NCBI RefSeq assembly: GCF_032118995.1
Contig: NC_092649.1
Coordinates: 24,907,332 to 24,971,331 of the forward strand
Length of the DNA: 64,000 nt
Direction: 5' to 3'
Source: Asterias amurensis
Lineage: Eukaryota; Echinodermata; Asteroidea; Forcipulatida; Asteriidae
The translations under genes and the position numbers were made by a program. Under the pieces are notes generated by a model. It made no database searches and was not told the origin of the DNA. It saw nothing but the letters and a program-made list of their open reading frames with translations. Below are positions 55,664 through 64,000 of this stretch, in pieces (within the stretch, counting starts at the first letter, position 1; the number at the start of each line of letters is the position of its first letter).

Positions 55664-58600
55664 AAACTTGTTCAAATCGCCTACAGAAACCTTGGCTGCA
55701 GTGTATACCATTTGACACCACACGTTTGTAAAAAAAAAAAGGAGCCAAGTAGCCTGGACTTCCTGCGGACACGATTTGTTTACAGCCAAATGAAAGGAAA
55801 CATAAAAACTTACAGTACATGAAGAAAGGATGCACATTTAAAAACTTGTCCACCTTTTTAAAAAATTTTATTGTGTGAAATTATGACACCAATAAAATTA
55901 AGTAAAATATCCCATAATGGCCAGTGCAGTATCTTGCCTGCCATAAAGTCTATAGAATTAACAGGAGCAACCCTTTTCTTAACAAAGGTGTCTATAAATT
56001 TACCGGTAGGGCCGTTTCCGAAACCATGTCTAAAACTTGCGGCTCCGTCTTCGTCACCGGTCACCTGTTTGATGATCCGTGCCGATAGCCGTGATTTCGA
56101 AAACCGAGTTGTACCTTTTGTCAACCCCATTGTGCCAACTTTTAAAACGTTTTACCTTGTATATATTAACATTTTTATTGAAATGCAATGCAATTTTTGT
56201 GCACAAGCCAAAGTATTTTTTACACGAGCAACAGTACATTGTTATTTGTTTTAAAGCCATTATACACTTTCGGAACAGAACAAAAGTTCACAGATTTACA
56301 AATAACTTACAGGGCTTACAGAAGGTAATGGTGAAAGACTTCTCTCGAAATATTATTCCATGAAATGCTTTACTTTTTGAGAAAACATCAAAACAATCGT
56401 CAGTTCTCGATAGCGAGAATTGCGGATTTACTGTAAACACATGTCATGACACGGCGAAACGTGCGGAAACAACGGTGGGTTTTCCCGTTATTTTCTCCCG
56501 ACTCCAATGACCAATCGTGCCTAAATTTTCACAAGTTTGTTATTTTATATATAAGTTGTGATACACAAGTGTGGGCCTTTGGAAAATACTGTTTACTGAA
56601 AGTGTCCAATGGCTTTAAAGTGCTTTTTAAACACCTTTTTTTTAAGTCTACGGTTTTAAAATATGTATGATATATCAGATGTAGGATGTTTTACAAAGGA
56701 TGTCAGTGTATGCCTATGTGATTGACCTGACAGTGAAGGTATAATGGCGGATATAAATTAATCCAACTCTTTCATAGATTGATCAATGGCGTCACACTTG
56801 GTAAACACTATTTGCATGCAATAGAACACACAAAACGCAGTGCTGCCAATTCTCACTTATTATTCAGAAATGTCCCTGATAAAGCAATCTTTCAATGTTT
56901 GGACGGGAAAAAAAATTGAAAATACCCGTGATAATAACCAACTCTTCGACTTTTTTGTTTATTGTGGTTCAAAGAACCTCCCTGATTGCAATATATAAAT
57001 GTTGGCAGCTCTGTAAACATAACCAGTCCAATAATATATTCTTCACTTGGAAAGAGAAAGAAACAAAATTGCATTTTCAAGATGTTCAATTTCTTGGATC
57101 ATCGTATTTATTTTATGTAATTATTTCAGCACAACTTTGCACAAAACTAATTAGATTACAGCTCATAATAATACGTTTTGACATAAATTCTTGAAACATC
57201 CTGAGAGTAAAAAAAAAAGAAAAAATCGTCTTTACAAATCGCCGAGAGGAATGTCACAAAAGACAAAATGTGCAAATAAGGCAACCAACAGCACTGCATA
57301 CAAACTGTAGCACAGTACACCTTGATCAGTCTGCCACCATCATTGTGGTGTTCCCAATCTGCAAATACGACAGTGAACACCCATTCTCATTATACCACAG
57401 TGGTACCAGACTATTTTCCCTTCCGCTAACAGTTTGGTCACACCGATTTGAATGGTAGAAGAATGGCTCTAACATAAAGATATACATTTGTACATATACT
57501 GCTTTTAAAACACGCAAACAATGTGTACTTTAAATTCAGAGTTGTTTCTTCTTTTGAGAATGCCCGATCTGGTTGCCCATCATAATGTCGTATGCGACAA
57601 GGCCCTTAGATATTTACGAACACACTTTAAGGCCGTATCAGATTTGGCGGATGTGGCTACAGCTGTTTCTAAGGCTGTTGCTAAGGACATCCTATATACT
57701 TTAATGTATGATATGATGGCGTGATCAAGCCATAGTAGCCAATTCGGAGACAGCCTAAAGGCCGAGTCACACTGCTTCCTATTGGTTGAATTGCTCCACA
57801 TAGAATATGCACACGCTCATTCAACCAATAGAAGGCACCCTCTTTGCATCGTGATCGTGTCATACAAAATCATTTCCATATATACCGTGTACACCGCTAC
57901 AAAAAAAAACACCATACAAATGAAAAACTCAAGTACCAGTCTATACTCCGAGGTGTGGAGAAGCACATTACAGCAATTAAGAGCCAATTTGCCAAGTCTG
58001 AATTTCTGTATTGATTGCCTTAAAGTACACAGTGTAAATTGATAAACAATGTTTTTACGAGAATAAAAAGTCATTCAATTGAGATACTTTTGCCTTCAGC
58101 TCAAAGTTTGATTCTTTTCAAATGTTATCACCAATCAGGGACGGGAGTAACTGCTGACAAAATCATCTGAAACAAGGATCCATCATTTAAGGAGGTATTT
58201 CTAAAATGGAGAGGCTTTGCAATTGAGTGGATACAGATAAAGGTTGATAACCGTAGCCATTCACGTCGGCCGCGTGTTGGACTTTGTTCCGCAAACTACA
58301 GTATAGGTATGTTTCACTCGAGTGCGCTTGCATTTATCATGAGTATTTTTCTGACAAACGTGACCGATAGAGACCCCATGATTTATACATTGGATTTTCT
58401 CATCGTTTTGCTCACCGTGAAACATTCTTTTCAGGTTTCTATGGCACTATTAAATCAGATAAATCAATAGAATATAAGAGACGACTAGGCCTGGGGCTGG
58501 TAATGTTCCTATACAGGTTCTGGTACAAATTTAATGCAAAAATACATTAGAGTTTATGAGAAAAGATAAATAATGAGTGTTATCCAATGTCTCAAAGAAG

Positions 58601-58939
58601 TTTCTCTCAGAAGCTAAACAATCCTTATCATTGTATGTGACTTGTCACTGAAGTTAAGTTGTGTAAAACTGATCACTACTTGAGTACTGACTATTATAAA
58701 ACTAACAGAGTATGGGCAAATTTTGTCAGTAGACTACACATGTCTTGTGAATTCTGAGGTTATAACAATAAACAACAATGATGCTTACAAATATTCAGCG
58801 TAGCAACCAAGCTATTTTCATGCCTTTGCAGTCAGACTAAACTAAAAACAAGTATTGGAATCGGAGGGCTAGCTTCTTCATCAAACAGCTTCCTCGTCAA
58901 ACAGGTCGTAGCGTCTAAGTTGATGCTCGTCGTTCATTA
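55664..58939. other. Homeobox 3' UTR and intergenic region
   Basis: AATAAA at 55891-55896 may end the homeobox transcript. A family A MITE fragment lies near 56500-56630. The - strand gene's 3' UTR should occupy the right end, but I found no clear polyadenylation signal for it. Nothing else recognised. Confidence 0.5.
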
Positions 58940-59458
58940 TCAATACTGCTGTGAGGCTTTCTTAAGAGACTTCGGTAAGTACGCCTGAGTAACCTGGTTC
59001 ATGATGACTAAAGAAATCCAGGCCACGATTCCGATACAGATATACCAGGCTGTTTCATGAGCGTTGCTGGTGAACCAGTTGGTGCACAGGCCAAAGACTA
59101 GAGTCACACAGGCTAGAGTGAACAGCACCAAGCCTGAGGTGGCGTGGTACAGCTTCAGATCGGCCAGTTTAAACATCTTACTTGTCAACGCAGGGTAGAG
59201 GAGGGTCGTCCCGGCGCAGGCTTGGATGCAGGCGTACGCCACGGTGCTAACGCCCAATATCCCATGCCAGCTCTTCAAGTGCGGGTAGCCGTTCATTTCT
59301 TTGTTGAGGACGATTATTACGAGGCCCGCTATGGCGCACAGGACGGCCGTCGTATTGGTGATCCAGTGGTAGGTGACTTTGGTTTTGCGGACGGCTTTAG
59401 GGACGAGGTTGCTGTCCGGGGAGAAGAAAAGGATAGCTTCTGTCATCAGGAAAGCAAA
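58940..59458 (-). CDS. cyb561d2: CYB561D2-like exon 3
   Basis: Acceptor ATTCCACAG; 172 codons and stop. FAFLMTEAILFFSPDSNLVP through to the tail; holds three of the four haem histidines and five membrane segments. Confidence 0.95.
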   Translation of the reverse strand, partial: FAFLMTEAILFFSPDSNLVPKAVRKTKVTYHWITNTTAVLCAIAGLVIIVLNKEMNGYPHLKSWHGILGVSTVAYACIQACAGTTLLYPALTSKMFKLADLKLYHATSGLVLFTLACVTLVFGLCTNWFTSNAHETAWYICIGIVAWISLVIMNQVTQAYLPKSLKKASQQY

Positions 59459-60991
59459 CTGTGGAATGAAAACAACATATCATACAAATAATTATGACAG
59501 GTGTTTATTCTATTTTCCTAAACAACCCACGATGGACCTTAGAATTAAGGCCATCACGCCACTATGTTTGGGTTTACAAGCCCAATGCTAAAAATAAATT
59601 GACATGGGATCCACAGTAAAACCTACATTTATAAATGGTGTATGTTTTAGCTTTTTTTACCGGACTATTTAATCAAATTTGTTCATATTTTTCAAGGGGT
59701 AATAAAGAAATCAGACATCAGCCAGCAAACATACCGTGCCTAAAATGAAGCCATGAAAATTAGATGAAGCTGTGTTTTTTAATGCATTTATTTAAAAGGT
59801 TTGTTTTAGATTACTTACCGCAATGGACATGAGTACTGGGTGCCATGAAAATAGACCTGAATTTGAAACATAAACAAAAAAAATAGAGAGCTCAACTGGG
59901 AATTTGAAATCAGGATTCACAGTGGAGCCAACAGAACACACTAATTTCACACATAGTTGAAATCGGGATTTACACAGTGGTGGGGCAGGCAGAATACACT
60001 ACTTTCACACACAACACTGTGTTCCAATGGTGGACTACTCGTTAATGTACACAACCTTTATGGTAGCTATGTTTCGACACAATGAATAGATGTTACATTT
60101 TCAGAAACCTTATCCAACTGGAATTGCCCCTTTAACTTTTAACAAAACGGCCTCTCATTCTCAAAGTCAAAGATTAGTTGTGATAACAGACCCCTCGTTA
60201 AAGGAACACGTTGCCTTGGATCGGACGAGTTGGTCAAAACAAAAGCGTTTGTGACCGTTTTTAATAAAATGCATATGGTTGGAAAGATGTTTTAAAAGTA
60301 GAATACAATGATCCACAAAAGTTTCCCTCGAAATTGCCTGGTTTTCCTTCTACTGTCCGAACTAACATGGTCGGCCATTTATGGGAGTCGAAATTTTGAC
60401 CCCCATAAATGGCCGACGTGTTAGTCGATGAGGTAAAAGGCAAACCACGCAATTTCGAGGCATGTTTGTGTGGATCATTGTATTCTACTTTTACAACATC
60501 TTTCTACCCATATGCATTTTATAAAAAAAGGTTACAAACGCTTTTCAAAGACCAACTCGACCGATCCAAGGCAACTTGTTCCTTTAACGTCCCCTCCTGC
60601 CGTCAGGAGGAGGGTTTATCGCAACTACTCAAAGATGCGATAACTCTACTCGGTCATAGAACTGCATACAAACACTTAAAACACACTAGAGGCATTTCTT
60701 TCTCAATCAATGTTAGACAGAGGAGAGCAACTGCTAAACAAATAACATTATAAATAAACAAAGTAAAAACACACACACCCGACACAGGCGTGACAATTAA
60801 CAGTCAAAAACTTGCACATTTTACTTACTTGAGAAAGGCCAAGCCAGGTAAATCATGTAGGAGATAAAACCAATAGCCAGTAAGTGTGCTGCCATGCTGA
60901 AAAATGAGCAAAGTTGCTGAAAATGTCCTTTTTTGCCCTTGTAGTTTAGGTGAGCCAGTTTTGCTGCATCAGCAATAACATCGGACTCCAT
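58940..60991 (-). CDS. cyb561d2: Cytochrome b561 domain protein, CYB561D2-like
   Basis: Predicted transmembrane reductase passing electrons from ascorbate across an endomembrane, with two b-type haems. Exons on the - strand: 60991-60829, 59856-59819, 59458-58940, joining to 239 residues (human CYB561D2 is 222). The four family histidines are seen at 60 (FSWHPVLM), 98 (TYHWIT), 132 (KSWHGIL) and 172 (KLYHATSG), in the expected transmembrane segments; six helices are likely. The start MESDVIAD is the first ATG in frame; an open frame continues upstream without an ATG. The C-terminus has a Lys/Gln tail (SLKKASQQY). Head to head with NPRL2, as in human 3p21.3, which favours D2 over D1. Confidence 0.94.
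59819..59856 (-). CDS. cyb561d2: CYB561D2-like exon 2 (38 bases)
   Basis: Acceptor AAATTCAG, donor GTAAGT. Encodes SLFSWHPVLMSIA, which includes the first haem histidine. Both flanking phases fit (1 in, 0 out). Confidence 0.92.
59857..60828 (-). other. CYB561D2-like intron 1
   Basis: 972 bp, more than 40% of it a 410-bp palindromic MITE. No exon inside. Confidence 0.8.
60188..60597. mobile_element. Large palindromic MITE ('GTTGCCTTGGATCGG' family), copy 2
   Basis: TTAAAGGAACACGTTGCCTT at the left and AGGCAACTTGTTCCTTTAA at the right. The arms match almost to the centre (GACCCCCATAAATGGCCGAC / GGTCGGCCATTTATGGG), so ~400 bp can fold back on itself. Confidence 0.92.
60829..60991 (-). CDS. cyb561d2: CYB561D2-like exon 1
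   Basis: 54 codons plus one base. MESDVIADAAKLAHLN ... MAAHLLAIGFISYMIYLAWP: cytosolic start and first membrane helix. Donor GTAAGT on the - strand. Confidence 0.9.
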
Positions 60992-61139
60992 CACAAATGA
61001 TATAGCGCCATCAACGGCGAGCTGATGCGAGTAAAACAAAATGTTCAGGCGCAGTCGCGTACCCAGACGCCAGAATGAAGAGTTTACATGTACTTCGATA
61101 GAGACGGGTTCAATCACATGTCAGTGCAGCAGAAACATT
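60992..61139. promoter_or_regulatory. Bidirectional promoter between CYB561D2-like and NPRL2
   Basis: Only 148 bp separate the two start codons, so 5' UTRs and promoter must lie here or overlap coding sequence. Locally GC-richer (GGCGCAGTCGCGTACCC) and without a TATA box. An E-box CACATG occurs at 61115, inside TCACATGTCAG. Confidence 0.75.
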
Positions 61140-63170
61140 ATGGGAGGCAGTGGAAAGTTGAAGTGCATTTTCTTCAGTGAATTTCACCCAACAGCCGGGC
61201 ATAAAATCACATATCAAGTAAGCATACTTATTATATTATGCATAACCGCTTGCTGATGCTAACGTACTAGCTTAGGCCGTCGGGGGATGGAGGGTTACGT
61301 ATTTTAAGTTGCAACTTGCTACTTGCTCCCAGTCTCGCTGACCTGTCCACTCGGGAGGTCATGCTGTCAAAAGCCAAGCCGACCACGTGGGCGGGGCTTT
61401 TTTTTATTTTGGACAAAAAGCACCTTCCATCTCACAACATGTTTGATTTGGCCTTGATTCCTCGACGTTGAATACATTCAAGTGTATAGGGCATACCATT
61501 CTACTCCATTTGATTTAGTCTGTTTGTTATTGTTATTTTATTTTTATAAATTTATATGGAGTTTACTTGTATTTTTTTTTAAGGATTGGAATTGGATATG
61601 GAAATGGAGTTAATTATAATTATTGATTTATGAATATTTTTAACTTTCTTGTTTATTTATTTTTAAGATTAAACTTAAACAAAGGTTTGTCACACAGTCA
61701 CACTCACACACAGTCGTAAATAAAATATAGTTTTGCATCTCATCTCTGTTTATTTTTTTAAGTGGACTCCCTTTGTATGGTCCAACGGACTGGCCCGTTT
61801 CCCTCCTGTTATCAGAACCCCCTCAGGACAATAGTACATGTACACTACAGCTACTTCTAGAAACTATAAGGCTCCTCTGTGAGCCCTCTGTGAGGCTTAT
61901 TAAAATAGGGGTCTAATATTTTGTGCCTCCTTAACGCTATACTCTTTTAAAATCGGTGTTGATAGATGAAATTGTTACGACCGTTAGCCAGCAATAACTG
62001 AACTGAAGTTTCCTTTGCCCTACACAACCAAAACTTTTCCCACACACTCAATATACATTCATAATGCTTGCATTGCCTTTTTTCAAGAGTGAAATTAAAA
62101 AACATCTTCAAAAAATGCAATTTTCTGCTCGGTACTCACTGTTGTTTTTCTGCCGCATCGCCCGTTTTTTAATTTCTCAATACATGCAATATGCTCAACG
62201 CTTTATATTTTTGGTCACCAAGCGTTGTACACTCGGGCACCAGCCTACTGGATCGACGAACTGCCAAACCGCGGCCGACTCAGACTAGACCATTCTGTGA
62301 AAGGGGTGTTACAAGGCAGTGCGGTAGTGCAGGTCCTGCGTGCATCATTTTTTTAAAGAAATTTAGGCCTATTTGTGGAGAATTTGTTTCTTCTTCAAAA
62401 TGTAATAAAATACATCAAAGATGGCAGTCAATGACGCGTAGGCCTCCAATTACAACCCATTAATACAAGGCCTGCATTCTGCCTGGATAGTGGCTGGGGT
62501 TTATTTAGTTTTATTGAAAATATAAATCAATGCATTTTTCCTTTATTGCCATAATTTCTTCATAATTCTGCAAAGGTTTTTATTAAAGCAGTTAAAGACA
62601 GTGGACACTATTGGTAATTGTCAAAGACAAGTCTTCTTACTTGGTGTATCTCAACATATGCATAAAATAAAAAACCTAAGAAAATTTGAGCTCAATTGGT
62701 TGTTAAATTTGCGAGATAATAATGAACACCCTTGTCACATGAAGTTGTGTGTATCTGATGCTTGATTTCGAGACCTCAAATTCTAAACTTGAGGTCTCAA
62801 AATCAAATTCGCGGAAAATTACTTTTCTCTTGAAAACTACGTCACTTTAGAGGGAGCTGTTTCTCACAATGTTTTATACTATCAACCTCTCACCATTACC
62901 CATAATCAAGAAAGGTTTTATGTTCATAATTATTTTGAGTAATTACCAATAGTGTCCACTGCCTTTAAACTCAATAAAAGCAAGGTAACAACTTGTGTTG
63001 AAGTGTGCGCAGCAATGGTTGCACAAAGCCATTTTAAAAAAATTATTGTTTTGATTTATTATTTTTCTTGGTGTACAGGTTCCTGAAGACTTTGTTTCCA
63101 GAGAATTATTTGACACATTGCATGTGTACATCATCACTAAACCAGAATTACAGAACAAGCTTATTACGAT
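61140..63170 (+). CDS. nprl2: NPRL2 (GATOR1 subunit), first two coding exons, 3' partial
   Basis: NPRL2 joins NPRL3 and DEPDC5 in GATOR1, the Rag GTPase-activating complex at the lysosome that turns mTORC1 down when amino acids fall. Exon 1 (61140-61217, donor GTAAGC, phase 0) encodes [20 protein letters not shown] then HKITYQ. Exon 2 (63079-63170, acceptor GTGTACAG, donor GTAAGT, phase 2 out) encodes [20 protein letters not shown] then [10 protein letters not shown]. Human NPRL2 reads [20 protein letters not shown] and [20 protein letters not shown]: nearly identical, at the same exon join. This is the longin-type N-terminal domain. The rest lies beyond the window. Confidence 0.96.
61218..63078 (+). 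other. NPRL2 intron 1
   Basis: 1.9 kb. Contains a full family A MITE (62592-62968) and otherwise AT-rich sequence without exons. An open stretch near 62064-62460 has no recognised similarity. Confidence 0.7.
62592..62968 (-). mobile_element. MITE family A, full-length copy
   Basis: Both ends complete: TTAAAGACAGTGGACACTAT and ATAGTGTCCACTGCCTTTAA, 377 bp, with all internal blocks. The best reference copy in the window. Confidence 0.92.
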
Positions 63171-64000
63171 GTAAGTATCAATCAACTATCTTCTACGTTA
63201 GTATTTCTTTGTAAAAGATCACTTTTTAAAGTTTTCTTAACAGTAGTTTTTTATTTGGAGAACTGTAATTGCTGAAGACAAAACAACTGGAACTCAAATT
63301 GGTGCGGGGAACTAGACATAGTGCTAGTAAAAACTGGGCTGCCGCTTATAGGCTTGATGCAACTCCTCCCCTGGAGACCTCTCAGGTTGGGGCGGCCAAC
63401 ACCACAATTGGGAGCGTGTCCCAAGGTTTGACAGTTCTGGGAAACGGGGAACTAAGTTTTGGGTGGGGCTTTAATCAGGAGTTTTCAAGGGTGGTGCGAT
63501 CTGTTGGTGGAGGGCATCTCCACGAGGAAATTGTAAATTTCTATTGAAACATCTTAATAATTATGATCATAAAACCTTTCTTGATTATGGGTAATGGTGA
63601 GAGGTTGATAGTATAAAACATTGTGAGAAACAGCTCCCCCTAAAGTGATGTAGTTTTGGAGAAAGAAGTAATTTTCCACAAATTTGATTTTGAGACCTCA
63701 GATTTAGAATTTGAGGTCTTGAAATCAACCATCTTAAAGCAAGCACACAACTTAGTGTGACAAGGGTAATTTTTTTCTCATGAATATCTCGCAACTTCAA
63801 CGACCAATTGAGCTCAAATTTTCACAGGTTTGTAATTTAATGCATATGTTGAGATACACCAAGTGGGAAGACTGGTCTTTGATAATTACCAATAGTGTCC
63901 ACTGTCTATAAGTATCAGGTCTAGCTCTGTTATCAATAAATGCCAGTATCAATTGTACTACCAGGGGTGTGCAAAAAAGCGTGCCCCACTAGCCAGGAAA
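63171..64000 (+). other. NPRL2 intron 2, start
   Basis: No third exon seen before the window ends. Holds a family A MITE (63553-63909). Confidence 0.7.
63553..63909 (+). mobile_element. MITE family A, 5'-truncated copy
   Basis: Enters at AATAATTATGATCATAAAAC and keeps the 3' terminus AATTACCAATAGTGTCCACT. About 350 bp. Confidence 0.85.

Noticed and set aside
55858..56254. Open frames on both strands downstream of the homeobox stop
   Set aside because: No splice context, no recognised domain, and probably within or just after the 3' UTR. Neither strand is clearly coding.
60409..60753. 114-codon open frame on the + strand
   Set aside because: It runs through the arm of a palindromic MITE in an intron of the b561 gene.
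61040..61139. Upstream extension of the NPRL2 or b561 reading frames through the shared promoter
   Set aside because: Both frames are open but have no ATG before 61140 (+) or 60991 (-), and similarity to the human proteins begins at those Met codons.
1..64000. CRISPR arrays, bacterial operons, ribosomal RNA
   Set aside because: The window is intron-rich animal DNA; no such features were seen. Direct repeats found are minisatellites or transposon fragments.

Overview
ORGANISM. Eukaryotic, intron-rich, moderately AT-rich DNA, almost certainly from an invertebrate deuterostome. An echinoderm (perhaps a sea star) is my best inference. The basis is vertebrate-like protein families at moderate divergence, GT-AG introns of 0.3-13 kb, tRNA-headed SINEs, and many short palindromic non-autonomous DNA transposons (MITEs) inserted in introns. 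The species cannot be fixed from the sequence alone.

LAYOUT. (1) 1-46.9 kb, + strand: the 3' half of a filamin gene. It enters at immunoglobulin-like repeat 15 and ends with the dimerisation repeat 24 at 44166, followed by a long 3' UTR. (2) 49.7-55.7 kb, + strand: a PRD-class homeobox gene in three visible coding exons (1016 residues from the first Met). Homeodomain and flank look most like the ANF/Hesx group. (3) 58.9-61.0 kb, - strand: a complete three-exon cytochrome b561 family gene (CYB561D2-like, 239 residues). (4) 61.1 kb to the window end, + strand: the first two coding exons of NPRL2 (GATOR1 subunit), head to head with the b561 gene, with 148 bp between the two start codons. The same NPRL2/CYB561D2 neighbourhood exists on human chromosome 3p21.3.

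MAIN OBSERVATION. The intron that splits filamin repeat 16 at its B-C loop (14332-30830) holds at least 14 candidate exons. All are multiples of three, all are phase 1 on both sides, and all read in the filamin frame. Together they add 486 residues of low-complexity sequence that alternates basic amphipathic segments with strongly acidic ones. Joining 14331 straight to 30831 restores a normal repeat 16, so the array looks like a set of optional cassettes that can build a long charged insert into one loop of one Ig domain. Three of the exons (X-Y-Z) are present twice in order, about 3.8 kb apart. One unit has lost its original acceptor, one nearby exon has lost its donor, and two acceptors followed at once by stop codons, with a downstream AATAAA, could give a truncated filamin.

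HOW THE GENES RELATE. Filamin crosslinks actin and senses force. The homeobox gene is a probable transcription factor. The b561 protein is a predicted transmembrane ascorbate-dependent reductase. NPRL2 restrains mTORC1 under amino-acid shortage. They do not form an operon. The only likely shared regulation is the bidirectional promoter of the last two. The remaining sequence is introns and intergenic DNA full of MITEs, SINE and LINE fragments and tandem repeats. All exon limits are read from splice consensus, frame and similarity, without transcript data.
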